In this document: piece by piece, positions 34,990-45,799 of the stretch | Position numbering within the stretch: the stretch's first letter is position 1 | Layout of the letters: each line of letters starts with the position of its first letter | Origin: Chelonoidis abingdonii | Lineage: Eukaryota; Chordata; Testudines; Testudinidae | Length of the DNA stretch: 64,000 nt | Direction: 5' to 3' | Assembly (NCBI RefSeq): GCF_003597395.2 | Contig: NC_133771.1 | Span: 57,075,315-57,139,314, forward strand | Notes under the pieces: generated by a model | The model's input: the letters and a program-made list of their open reading frames with translations, nothing else | Told to the model about the DNA's origin: nothing | Database searches by the model: none | Made by a program: the position numbers and the translations under genes

Positions 34990-36360
34990 CTTCTTGGCTT
35001 GTCTGCTTGTGTTATTTATTTAAATGTGAGCAGGTCTCTTTGTCACTGTTCCAAGCAATAGATCTGCGAAGCGGGTTGAGTGCTCCATTTTGCCGATTAG
35101 AAGTTGTCTCCATGTTTGTCAGATGTCTTGGTGAAGAGCTCCGCTCGCTCTGTGCTGTCGCTCTACTGGGTCTCTCCGCGTTTGTGGAAAATACATCTTA
35201 GAATGATGTAGAGGCGAAAAAATGTGTTATCTCGTTGGGTGAGTGACTATGTTGAAACAGGCATTTTGTATGCTTTGAGGAGGTTTTCCACCTCAATCAG
35301 AAGCTGTAGTTGTCTGCCTTTTTTGTTTCTGAATATAGAAAATTTATTGCTCCATACTAACGGTGTTAAGCTTTCCATGCTGGTTTCCTTGGCTAGCGTG
35401 ACATGGTCAAATGCATCATCCTCGAAGAAGTTCAAAATCTCTTAGGACCAAACCAAGACAAACTCGTTCTGTTATCTTAGCTTCACTTTAACCTTGGTAT
35501 AGATTTTCCCGTGATATGTGGGATTACTGGGAAGCGTGCTTGTTTTGGTGTCAGAACTGGGCTATACCAAAGTCTTCATAGTCAACCCAGCAATGATGTT
35601 ATAAGAGTGGGTAACAAAAATTTGTACCTGTGAGTGTCACAGTGGATGTGTGGTATGCTGATGACACTTTTCTTCCAGCATCCTAAGACACTAGTCGGGT
35701 GGCCAATCTTTCTTGAAATGTAGTGGGAATCTACTTGCATATGACTATCCCTATTCGCAGAGAAACAGCTAGTCCTTTGTTGGATATGTCCAGTGATCTG
35801 CAGACCAAGCGAGAGTAGAGCAACCACGTTCAAATCGCCACAAAGCTGCCACTTGATGTTGGTCATGATATGTTATATTGCACCTCCAAATTAAGATGTT
35901 TCATATTGATTGTCAGTGAGGTTTCCTTGTCAGTTGTGGAATCTGCTTGGTGACTCACTCTTGGAAATTGATGGCAAATACATTGCCTATTTATGCAGCC
36001 AAAACAGCTTTGAAGACTCATCTTCGTATGAAATCAATTGAATCAGTCGTGCCACTCAATCTGGATCGGGTGGGGGGTGTGAACGATGTTGAGGCGTGCC
36101 ATTCACCCGCATCGTGATGTGTTTTGCAGAGGCTACAAGAATTCACCTTCCATATTGAAGAAGAATCTGGAGCAGCTCCTGTTTTGTACTCGGTCACGGC
36201 ACTGGAAGCCTAAAATCACCTGCCAGGCCACATTCCACTGCTGGTAGTTGGAGCCTAAACAGCTATCACTAGAAGCCAATATTTCATTCTCAGTGCAGAC
36301 CGTAGAAGTTAGGCTAATTTCTACACATTTATTCTCGAGAAGCATTCTATAGCTGAAGCA
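34990..36360 (-). pseudogene. Relic of an unnamed transposon-like protein
   Basis: Reading the minus strand from 36360 down, conserved-looking blocks appear in order but in different frames: SNYQQWNV (about 36240); RFFFNMEGEF (about 36150); KAVL..IGNVFAI (about 36000); NIKWQLCGDLNVVALL (about 35860-35810); a YKFLLPTLI block (about 35610); FRNKKGRQLQLLIEVENLLK then AYK (about 35330-35265); and ALHQDI (about 35110). To my memory these match an unnamed multi-copy protein family in animals with GDLKVVxLLxGLQ, LLPPLHIKLGLMKxFVKA, ENLLKAYKxLGCNMS and GERFHQDI motifs. The enzymatic role is unknown to me. Numerous frameshifts make it non-functional. The start is not seen. Confidence 0.55.
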
Positions 36361-36390
36361 TGTTATTCAGTGGCATACTAGACTGGCCCC

Positions 36391-37098
36391 ATGCGTGTGC
36401 CGACGCAAGTCTGGGGCCTCTGTTCTCACTTTAATTTAATNNNNNNNNNNNNNNNNNNNNNNNNNNNNNNNNNNNNNNNNNNNNNNNNNNNNNNNNNNNN
36501 NNNNNNNNNNNNNNNNNNNNNNNNNNNNNNNNNNNNNNNNNNNNNNNNNNNNNNNNNNNNNNNNNNNNNNNNNNNNNNNNNNNNNNNNNNNNNNNNNNNN
36601 NNNNNNNNNNNNNNNNNNNNNNNNNNNNNNNNNNNNNNNNNNNNNNNNNNNNNNNNNNNNNNNNNNNNNNNNNNNNNNNNNNNNNNNNNNNNNNNNNNNN
36701 NNNNNNNNNNNNNNNNNNNNNNNNNNNNNNNNNNNNNNNNNNNNNNNNNNNNNNNNNNNNNNNNNNNNNNNNNNNNNNNNNNNNNNNNNNNNNNNNNNNN
36801 NNNNNNNNNNNNNNNNNNNNNNNNNNNNNNNNNNNNNNNNNNNNNNNNNNNNNNNNNNNNNNNNNNNNNNNNNNNNNNNNNNNNNNNNNNNNNNNNNNNN
36901 NNNNTTTTAAATGAAGCTTCTTAAACATTTTAAAAACTTTATTTACTTTATATACAACAATAGTTTAGTTATATATTATTGACTTATAGAAAGAGACCTT
37001 CTAAAAACATTAAAATGTATTACTGGCATGCGAAACCTTAAATTAGAGTGAATAAATGAAGACTCAGCACAGTACTTCTGAAAGGTTGCTGACCTCTG
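36391..37098. mobile_element. hAT MITE (CAGGGGTCAGCAACC family), copy 2, split by a gap
   Basis: The left part (GTCTGGGGCCTCTG...CTTTAATTTAAT) and the right part (TTTTAAATGAAGCTTC ... GGTTGCTGACCTCTG) are adjacent in the intact copy at 44478-44787. Here 464 Ns separate them. The left terminus of the MITE cannot be found; the bases before 36391 match poorly. Confidence 0.7.
36441..36904. other. Assembly gap (464 Ns)
   Basis: All bases are N, so long frames spanning it have no meaning. See the finding on adjacency of its flanks. Confidence 1.
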
Positions 37099-37205
37099 GC
37101 CTAGCACAATGGGTCCTAGCTCATGATTAGGGTGCCTAGGCATCATGGTAATAAAACTAAATAAAATATTAATATTAGTACTACTAATAATAATAATTTT
37201 AATAA
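37099..37205 (+). repeat. SINE/L2-type 3' tail
   Basis: CCTAGCACAATGGGTCC, AGGGTGCCTAGGCATCATGG and TAATAAAACTAAATAAAATATT followed by an AATAAT-rich end form the common reptile retroposon tail. The hAT MITE seems to have inserted into it, but the part expected on the other side of the MITE is missing. Confidence 0.6.
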
Positions 37206-37657
37206 TCGCATTTATCTGGAAGTTAAGCAACATCCAGAAATTGTACAGGTCTGATGTAATTGATTTTCAAGAAGTATTTATATGGACAAAGACTTGTAAT
37301 GTTAACTGTGTACAAATCAATTGTCTGAACTATTTGTTATCATAAGAAGCCTTTCAAGTACTATAATGCAACACTATAGTGTATTCATTAATGACAGAAC
37401 TTGGCAGATCATCAATCATTGTACATCCTTTAAAATAAGACCACTGTATGTCTCCCTGCTCTCAGACACAAATCCCTGAGCTTGAATAAATTTTGTGATC
37501 AACATCACTTTATGTTTTATACCATAACCAGTGGTAAATATTAGCTAGTTACATACTTCCTTGTAAGATCTTGTGATTAAGGCAGTGGAAGGGAGTCAAG
37601 AGGGGCCATTTTTGAAAGGGTGCTTTTACTACACTGGGAATCAAGCATTTACACACT

Positions 37658-37939
37658 TTTGAAAATTCCACTAGGCAGCTACCTGTATCTTTAAGTGCCT
37701 ACATACCTTTAAAATCTGCCTTGAGTTTTCTGTCATAGACTTTTTGTGAGGTGTTGTGCAAATCATTTAATCTCTTTGAGCCAGATTTGTAAATGTATTT
37801 AGATACCTAAAAATACAGCTAGGTACTTAGTAAGATTTTGAAAAGTGTCCAGGCAGGTTAGGTGCCTAAGTGCTTTTGGAAATCCCACTAGTCTCTAATC
37901 TGTATCTTTAGGCTCCTAAATACCTTTGAAAATCAGTTG
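37658..37939. repeat. Interspersed repeat with inverted ends, one and a half copies
   Basis: The stretch 37781-37939 has a left arm GTAAATGTATTTAGATACC and a right arm TCCTAAATACCTTTGAAAAT that are inverted, each followed by TAGTGGGATTTT-like inner sequence. The stretch 37658-37724 repeats the right half. Non-coding; probably a MITE. Confidence 0.6.
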
Positions 37940-38068
37940 TTCAACTACAAAATTATTTTAATACATTTCTACTTCACCGGCGTGTTGCAATGCTTAGTTA
38001 ATTAATATATATGATATGGCCAGATACTGTAGTTATGACTACCACAGAAAAAAATATGAGGCCAGATC

Positions 38069-38942
38069 TGTCATGGTATAATTTCCAAATCTGAAGCTTA
38101 GCGTCCAAAATATGGGTACCAACATGAATCCTCTAAACTTAATTACCAGCTTAGATCCTGTAGTGCTGCCACCAATCAGGACTTAGGGTAGAGCCCCGGA
38201 TAAGCTCTCGTCTCCCCCAAACCTTCCCTGGGGACCCCAAGACTCAGATTCCTTGAGTCTCACAACAAAGGGGAATAAACCATTCCCTTCCCCCTCCCCT
38301 CTTCCTCCCAGATTCTTCCCAACCTGGGTTTACGAGGAGAGGTAGACAGATTCAAGCTCCATGAATCTAACACAAAGGGATAAACGCAGAGAGCAGGTTT
38401 TCCCTCTCCCGTCTTCTTCCTCCCACCAATTCCCTGGTGAGTGCAGACTCCCTTCCCTGGAGTCTTACCCAAGATAACCAAAAGATCAATTTAGATTCTA
38501 AAAAAGAGGAAAACTTAATAAAAGAGGAAAAACCTTATAAAATTGTCTCTGTAATCAGATGTGTAAATGATACACGGGTTTTTTAGCTTATAGACAATAG
38601 AAGAAAGCTTTCTCCAGCGAGAATACAACTTAAGACACTTCCAGCAAATACCACATCTGCAATAAAGAAAACATTTATTTAAAGACTATAACACCTTTTA
38701 CTTACTCACTATTTCTGAACAGATAGAGACCGTAGCAGGGAGATTGGCAGAAACCTGGTTGCACTTCTAGTCCTGTCCAGGACCCGGAGAGAACAAAGCC
38801 AAACCCAAAAACCACAAACAAAGGCTTCCCTCCCTTGAGATTTGAAAGTATCTTGTTTCCTGATTGGTCTTCTGGTCAGGTGTTGTTTGTTAAGCCTTTC
38901 CAGGTGAAAGAGACATTAACCCTTAGCTATCTGTTTATGACA
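38069..38942 (-). mobile_element. Solo LTR, TGTCATAAACAG family, with 5-bp target duplication
   Basis: On the minus strand it runs from TGTCATAAACAGATAGC to ACCATGACA. AGATC flanks it at 38064-38068 and 38943-38947, a perfect 5-bp duplication as made by LTR-retrotransposon integrases. The length is 874 bp. No internal region adjoins it, so it is a recombination-derived solo LTR. The sequence carries AATAAA-like signals and a GC-rich AGGAGGAAGA tract. Confidence 0.88.
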
Positions 38943-39907
38943 AGATCCTCATGTGATGTAAATTGGTGTAGCTCCACAGACTAAAACTAAGCTATGCCTA
39001 TTACTCCAGCTGGGGTTCTGGCATGTATTTATTTATAAAAATGAGCAGTCCTCAAACTAATGGAATTCAGTGCCTAAGAAGAAGGTCATCATTCACAATG
39101 AAAGTAACAATGCTACTCTTCACCAGATGTATTCAATCCTCCCGTTAAGACAGATCTAATTTCTTAAGGAGCCTTTAGAGAATTTTGTTGTCTCCCAGAG
39201 AATGCAGCATTTCTCCAGAAATCATCTCCAAGGAAAGCCAATGCCTTTTTAAGATGCCAGGTCAACTTCACAAATCCTCTGTTGGAAAGATTGCATGTGA
39301 TAAGCATTGTAAAATGGTTTGGAATTAAGTTACGTAACTCTCTATTGCTACAGAAAGCCAGCAACGCTTTGACAAGAGAGCAGTTGATGAATTTATTAAG
39401 GTAAAAGATAGTGCTATGACTGCAGGTTAACAGATAGACTGAGAAATCCAACGGACCTGTATCAGTGTATTAGCAATCAACAATTTGAATAAATGTCCAT
39501 ATTGCCATTTTTAAACTCAGATCATCTCACAGAGCGGTAATACAGGGAGCAAGAGGTGACATTAGCACCAGCTGTAAGCCCTTGTTGTTTAGACACCCCC
39601 AGAGAAGGATTATAGAAATAGGGGCTCCTGTTTACAATAAAGTAGATAAAATATTTTTTAAAATACTGAATAAAGAGAAAGTGCCCACATGCAATGTAAA
39701 CTTCTATTCCAACCATAATTCTTCTTCATAGGAAGGCTATTCCAGCAGCGAAAGCCTTGCTGTTTACAGATACAACTCTGTTTTATCTGAAAGATCCTCA
39801 GCAAGAGCAAAGTTAAAAATATGCAGAGTGATATTGGAAATTGATATGATTTGTTACACAGAATTGATATGTCTTCTCAGATAATTTGCTTAAGAGTTAC
39901 CATATAC

Positions 39908-40237
39908 CAGGGGTTCCCAACGTGGTGCCCACGGGTGCCATCACACCCACCGGGGTGTCTAAGTGCGCCCGCGTATTGGCCGGAGGATGAGAATCCACTG
40001 AAATGCTGCCAACAAGCTGCGTCATCCAGAGGCAACACCGCCGAAATGCCACCGATTTTCAGCAGTATTTTGGAAGCGATGCCTCTGGATGACACTGCTT
40101 GTCGGCAGCATTTCGGCGGCAACACCTATTGACGTTGCCACTTGTCAACAGAATTTCAGCAGATGCTCGTCTGCCACCATGGTCCTCCATGGCTCGTCGT
40201 CTGGCACCCGCCAGACAAAAAAGGTTAGGGACCACTG
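39908..40237. mobile_element. hAT-like MITE with internal palindrome
   Basis: Ends CAGGGGTTCCCAACGTGG and the complement of CAGTGGTCCCTAACC; flanks CCATATAC (39900-39907) and CCATATGT (40238-40245), 6 of 8 matching. The interior has ACTGAAATGCTGCC and GGCAGCATTTCGGCGG arms and repeated CATCCAGAGGC / GCCTCTGGATG units, which form a large hairpin. Frames of 70-90 codons on both strands are by-products. Confidence 0.75.
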
Positions 40238-40249
40238 CCATATGTCGTA

Positions 40250-41240
40250 GATTTGCTTTGTGCATTGATAATTTTCCTTCTTGTGTCCCATCTATTAATA
40301 TCCATTACATGAGTATAATAAAATAATACTTTTTACCTATCTTTGACTTCCTTCCAATGTTCTTAACAAACAGGTTATTTACCTGGACTACAACTGATCC
40401 TATGTGTTAGCAGATACTGGGATATATATCCACATACTGAACAATGAGGCTAAAACAAAATATTAAATAGCGTCTCATTAAGTAAGTATCATTCACTCTG
40501 TGCACTGAATGAAATAGAAGTAAAAGACTGTATTATAATACATATGCACCAGTGGGTTGAATAAAGGTTGCACTGGCATTAATTATGGCATTTGCTATTT
40601 TTTGAGTGTTTAATTTGACCGACTTAATAATGTTTTAGTGTATTTTTTGGTACATGATTTCCTAGGTCTTAAAAAAACAGACCGAAGAAAAGAAAAATCC
40701 CATCCCAGTGGTGTCATATCCACCCCCAGATGGGTCATCAGCAGTCCTGGATTTTTTACATCCGCTGCACATGCCACCTGAGCTAACAGAGCAATTGATA
40801 GTAGTAATAGATTGTTCTTCTCTATATCGAACAGCACTAGGGGGAGTTGAAAAAGACACTTTGCCATGGGTTCCACAGACGTTTGCTGACAGCAGAGGAA
40901 TGGTGAGATTCAGAAATGGTGGATTTCATTCCAGGCTCTAGTGGTCACAGACAGTTCTGTACATTCCCTTCAAATTTAACCCTTTCTGCCCCATCCTCTC
41001 CAAGCTGTCCTGTCTCAGTCCAGTCTCTTCTCCAAACCTGGCTCCTAATTCCAGTCCCATTTCCACACCTAGACAACTTCAGTCTCTACTTCTCAGGCTT
41101 CTCATCCCAGTCCCTGTCTTCTGGCATAGCCAGTTCCCTTCTTCCTGGCTCCTGATCCAGTATGTCTGTCCCTCTTCTGCCAGCCTCTCCTTCCTTTTTC
41201 CAGTTGCCTGCTCTCCTTTCTCACCCATGTCCCCTGTCAC
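40250..41240. other. Spacer, no gene seen
   Basis: Contains a CT-rich patch (about 40970-41220) with recurrent CCAGTC and TCTCCTTC units. Both-strand frames of fewer than 90 codons show no domain. Confidence 0.35.
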
Positions 41241-41244
41241 CACT

Positions 41245-41487
41245 GCAATTAAACACTCACAGCTGGCCCATGCCAGCTGACTCAGGCTCGCGGGACTTGG
41301 GCTAAGGGGTTGTTTCATTGCAGTGTAAACATGTGGGGTCAGGCTGGAGCCAGTGTTCTAGGAACCTGCGAGGTGGGAGCCTGGAAGTCTACACTGAAAT
41401 GGAACAGACTTGCAGCACAAGCCCTGGGAACCTGAGTCAGCTGGCATGGGCCAGCCACCGATTTCTATTTGCAGGATAGACATACCC
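41245..41487. repeat. Harbinger-type MITE
   Basis: The right end GATAGACATACCC is the inverted Harbinger terminus. Arms CAGCTGGCCCATGCCAGCTG and CAGCTGGCATGGGCCAGCC pair with each other, and CATTGCAGTGTAAACAT lies inside. The left terminus is truncated or mutated. Confidence 0.6.
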
Positions 41488-41489
41488 TC

Positions 41490-42780
41490 AGTCCTAGTCT
41501 ATCTACCGAGACTCTTCATATAATCTCAGTCTTCCTCTACCACCTGGAATGCTAGTATCCAAAGTAAAAATAAGGAAGGTACAGGACAGCAAGTTAAGGA
41601 ACTGGTACAAACTGGTGGGTTGGATTTTAGTGATGTAAAGAATTCTGTAACTTGTAAAATCATACATACTACTAGATATGTGTATTTTTGAACCACACCT
41701 TCAGTGTTAAGTGAACATATTATGAGAATTTGCTTGCTGGAAGGAAAGTATGTATGTCTCCTTCGTGTATTGTACTGTTTTATCTCTGGACAATAAACTT
41801 AGCTAAGTTTGGTTATTCGGTCTCTTGAAGAAGTTTAACAATCAACCTATCCAAGTAGTTCAACATAGGTTGTGAACTGCTAATATTCATAATTAATTGT
41901 TTGTGAATGATCATCAGGCAAAGAATTATTTAGGGCAGAAATTCAGGAATAAATCTAAATTAGACAGTACTGAAATCCATCCATGGACAGTTGGCAAATA
42001 GAAAGAGGATATAATTCCTAGAATACATGTATTCAGTGCAAAATATTCAATCAGCTCTAATAGAATGGTTAGACCATCCTTCTTGTAATTTAACCACTTT
42101 CAGTGTCAGAGTAGCAATATTGGTGGAGTAGCTGGATAGAGTACAGAACTATGTGATACTTCTTAGGTTACTGGCCTAGGTTGACTGTTGGTCTAATCAA
42201 GTATAGTAATTCGCCTGAGCCCCAGAGAACTGAAACCTTTGCATGTCCCACTCCTGAAAGAGTGTTGTGATGCCTTGAAGTATTTGAATCCAGTCTGATA
42301 AATCTATTACAGATTTCAACAACACAAAAATAAAAGGCAAGATTTTTGTGAGTCCACAAAGGTAAAATAGATTCAAGGACAAAAATAAAACTGCCCTAAT
42401 TCAGCAGATTTAAAAGAATTGTGTCAGAAGTTCAAGGTAAATGTTTAACAATGGACAAGATTAGCACGAAAGCTGTGTATATGCTCTCTGCTGAAAGCCG
42501 GTTACTTTCTAACAGAAATTCCAGTGCAGAACTGTGTTTTACTAGATGAGAACAATACATGGCATCATTTAATTGTCTAGTTTTTGTTGGTCTTTAATCC
42601 TTAGTTACACAGCAGTATCTTTATCTGCCAGTTTTACACTGTATCAGACATTACTTCCCAGTTTTTTCAATCCTTCACATTCCATTTCTGAAACATTAGA
42701 AAGGTTTTTTAATTGATCATCATTAACAGATAAGTTGCATCTCATCAGCAATTACTCAATGTTTTCATACAATCTTTTAA
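41490..42780. other. Spacer, no gene seen
   Basis: No named repeat and no frame above 65 codons. Confidence 0.35.
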
Positions 42781-42781
42781 A

Positions 42782-42880
42782 GCTGCAGGGGCGCGGTCAG
42801 TCCCAGAAGTGGCAGGTCAGTCCCAAAAGTGACGGGTCTATCACCAGGGCCTGGCACCCCCGCTACAACGGCCTTGGTTA
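42782..42880. repeat. Short GC-rich repeat
   Basis: Two near-tandem units (GGTCAGTCCCAGAAGTGGCA and GGTCAGTCCCAAAAGTGACG) are followed by CCAGGGCCTGGCACCCCCGC. It is more CpG-rich than its surroundings. The origin is uncertain. Confidence 0.4.
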
Positions 42881-42991
42881 TAGATATAACATTTCTCTGA
42901 GATACGGAGGCAGGAAACAAGTATTCGGCTTATCTCTGCCGAATACTCAAAAAGAACATTGAGATTTGCACAAAAATCAAATGGTTAATGT

Positions 42992-43149
42992 CAGTGCTTA
43001 ATTTGCAATGAAAAAGGTGCCAGGGCTCAAGCAATTTTTTTACATTCATAACTGATACAGCAAACCCCAGAGGTGCAGGGGCTATGAACTGCCAAGCCTA
43101 GAGGTGACATGGCTCAGCCCTGGCAAGCCCTGGCACAAATTAAGCACTG
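42992..43149. mobile_element. hAT MITE with CAGTGCTTAATTTG ends
   Basis: The left end CAGTGCTTAATTTG and the right end CAAATTAAGCACTG are perfect inverted repeats. GTTAATGT (42984-42991) and GTTGATGT (43150-43157) form a 7-of-8 target duplication. The body contains GGCTCAGCCCTGGCAAGCCC. Only 158 bp long. Confidence 0.88.
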
Positions 43150-43159
43150 GTTGATGTGT

Positions 43160-43690
43160 CAAAGTGGGGACAAAAAAGGCCCTTTGGAAACAACATGAAG
43201 ATGTGTCTCTATAAATTTAATTTTTAATAAATGATAGGAAGGTTTGGGGAATGCTTTTCCTAGTGAAGATATCCCAGAGGACTTTACAATAACAAGTCAG
43301 ATGCCAGTGTTGTGTAGTGGCTATTTTGACAAATGCAGTAGCATTGTGCACTCAAGCAGTAACTCATACACAGCTTTAGACATCACAGACTCTTTTATTG
43401 TGAGATGGAATGTGTGCCAGGAAATCTGTGTTATTCCCGCCGCCACCCTTTCAAAGGGTGTTATGGGACCTTTTAATTTCCACTTGAATAATCACCAGAA
43501 ACAGGCAGGGATCTGGTTGGTGCATCTCTCATCCCCTTTTTAAGCACGTTGGATTAAAACTTGGATGTGTTTCTAAAACTGTACCTCCAGTGAAGTGTGT
43601 CCGGGTAATATAGTTGAAACCAATTATGCACTGCCTTCCCTCTCCTCAGCAGTTCCATTCATTTATTAATTTATTTTTAAAGTGGCTAAC
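43160..43690. other. Spacer, no gene recognised
   Basis: A 99-codon frame (43244-43543) has no recognisable domain and shows no sign of splicing or conservation that can be judged here. Confidence 0.35.
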
Positions 43691-43694
43691 ATAG

Positions 43695-44025
43695 TCATAG
43701 ATTCCAAGGCCAGATGTGACCAATGTGATCATCTTACATAACAAAAGCCACAGAAATTCCCTAACATAATTCCTCTTTGAACTAGAGCATACCTTTTAGA
43801 AAAACATCCAGTCTTGATTTTAAAATTGACGGAGAATTCACCACAACCCCTGGTAAATTGTTCCAATGGTTAATTAACCTCATTGTTAAAAATGCATGCC
43901 TTATTTACAGTATGAATTTGTTTAGCATCAATTTCCTGCCACTGAATCATGTTATACTCTTCTCTACTAGATTGAAGAGTTCTTTCTTGAATATTTGTTC
44001 CAGTCAATTCAGGTCCTGTTCCCAG
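43695..44025 (-). repeat. CR1 LINE 3' fragment
   Basis: CATAGATTCCAAGGCCAGA, TGTGATCATCTTACATAAC, GGAGAATTCACCACAACCCC and CCAATGGTTAATTAACC are the complement of the CR1 tail and the end of ORF2. Coding sense is minus. Confidence 0.8.
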
Positions 44026-44194
44026 CCCCTGCAGCAACCACTCTAGCCCCTCTGAGTCCCACTCTTGCCTCTGTTCCCTTCTCCCAGGCAGACATGAATT
44101 TACATAGAAGGTGGAGTCTGCCCAGAATTCGCATTGCAGGGCACTAGTTCGCCCCTCCCACCTGCACCACCCTGTTTATCTTATCTGTTTTTAG

Positions 44195-44285
44195 AACAGA
44201 TAGAGATTCCACAATCTCCCTTGCAAGAATATTCCATTGCTTAACTATCGGTATAGCTAGAAAGTTTATCCTAATATCTAAGCTA
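44195..44285 (-). repeat. CR1 LINE scrap
   Basis: TAGAGATTCCACAATCTCCC, then GAATATTCCATTGCTTAAC and AAGTTTATCCTAATATCTAA are the complement of another CR1 subfamily's end. Short. Confidence 0.55.
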
Positions 44286-44477
44286 AATCCATGAATGGAC
44301 ATTGTCTCACACATTCACTTTTCAATTCAGAGAGCAAGAGTTTTACACTATAAACCACAGTTCCAATCAATCTAGACTGGGAACACAATTAAAGATGTAA
44401 TCTGAGCCTACCTGAACCAGCCACACTAGACTCAGCTGAACCAAGCTTGAACATGAGTTGAATGGATACTTCTATCC

Positions 44478-44787
44478 CAGAGGTAGGCAACCCCTGGCAC
44501 GTATGCCAAAGGCAGCACACAAGCTGATTTTCAGTGGCACTCATACCGCCTGGGTGCTGGCTACCGGTCTGGGGCCTCTGCACTTTAATTTAATTTTAAA
44601 TGAAGCTTCTTAAACATTTTAAAAACCTTATTTACTGTATGTACAACAATAGTTTAGTTATATATTATAGACTTATAGAAAGAGACCTTCTAAAAACATT
44701 AAAATGTAGTACTGGCACACAAAACCTTAGATTAGAGTGAATAAATGAAGACTTGGCACACCACTTCTGAAAAGTTGCTGACCCCTG
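44478..44787. mobile_element. hAT MITE (CAGGGGTCAGCAACC family), copy 3, full length
   Basis: The left end CAGAGGTAGGCAACCC is inverted to GTTGCTGACCCCTG. TCTATCC occurs at 44471-44477 and 44788-44794 (7 bp visible, with the eighth base mismatching). This is the best full-length reference for the split copy at 36391-37098. Confidence 0.85.
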
Positions 44788-44799
44788 TCTATCCTATAT

Positions 44800-45428
44800 G
44801 GGATCTTATACTGCACTCATCACCTTACTATCTGTGTGGCTGCCAACAATGCAAGAAGAGACACTACTAACGTCTGTCATGTGTGGTTCATTCCCTATCT
44901 TCACCCCAGGAGATATTTGCATGTATAGTGTGGTAGTCTGTTCTGATAGAGTTTGGGGAGTGATTTTTTTTTTAACTATATGCACTGGTCTGTGTTTATT
45001 TTAGAGAAGGCAGATCAAAGAAGTTCATCTTGTACTTGGAGTGGAAGGCAGTGAAGCTGTGATGGTCCTTAGTTCCGGGGGGAATTTTTTCCACAGTCTG
45101 AGACTGGTCCCTGAGAAATCTGTCTACTGCACAGGTGAGCTTTATCTTTATGGTTGAAAGATCTATTTTGCCTCTGAAGTGGAGTGGTCAACCATGGTCT
45201 TCACCCAGGAGCTTTAGTTCTTTTAGATATCCTGGGCCAAGGTCATGCCATGAAGATAAGAACCAAAACCTTGAACCTGTCTCTATATTCTATGGGGAAC
45301 TAGTGCAGAAAGCAGAAATTAGGTCTGATGTGCTCACAATAGCCTATGTTGCTGAGATGTGATGTGGCATTGTGTACTAGTTGGCCTTTCCTAAGGGATC
45401 AGGCTTTCCGCCCAGGTATATTGCATTG
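44800..45428. other. Spacer, no gene seen
   Basis: Short frames only. No named repeat. Confidence 0.35.
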
Positions 45429-45436
45429 CCATAGTC

Positions 45437-45786
45437 CAGCAGTTCTCAAATTGCGGGTAGGAATCCCAAAGTGGGTTGCAACCCCCTTCAAATGGGGTTG
45501 CCAGGGATGGTTTAAACTTCCTGGAGTCTGAGGCTGAAGCCTGAGCCGCAATACCCAGGGCTCAAGCCAAAGCCCAAGGGCTTCAGCCCTGGGTGGCAGG
45601 GCTCAGGTTGGACCCTTGGGCTTCAACTATGTCCACCTTCCTGGAGCGGTGGGGCTTGGGCTTTGGCTTTCCCACTCAGGGCAGTGGGGCTCAGGCAGAT
45701 CCAGGCTTTGGTCCATGCTCCAGGGGTCATGTAATAATTTTTGTTGTCAAAAGGGGGTTGCAATGCAGTGAAGTTTGGGAACCCTG
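45437..45786. mobile_element. hAT MITE with CAGCAGTTCTCAAA ends
   Basis: The left end CAGCAGTTCTCAAATTGCGG is inverted to AGTTTGGGAACCCTG. A perfect 8-bp target duplication CCATAGTC is at 45429-45436 and 45787-45794. The interior has repeated GGGCTTCAGCCCTGGG and GGGGCTTGGGCTTTGG units and GGGTTGCA arms (about 45474 and 45757). Confidence 0.9.
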
Positions 45787-45799
45787 CCATAGTCCAAAT

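Noticed and set aside
36391..36928. Open frames of 165-177 codons
   Set aside because: They are produced by the N gap at 36441-36904.
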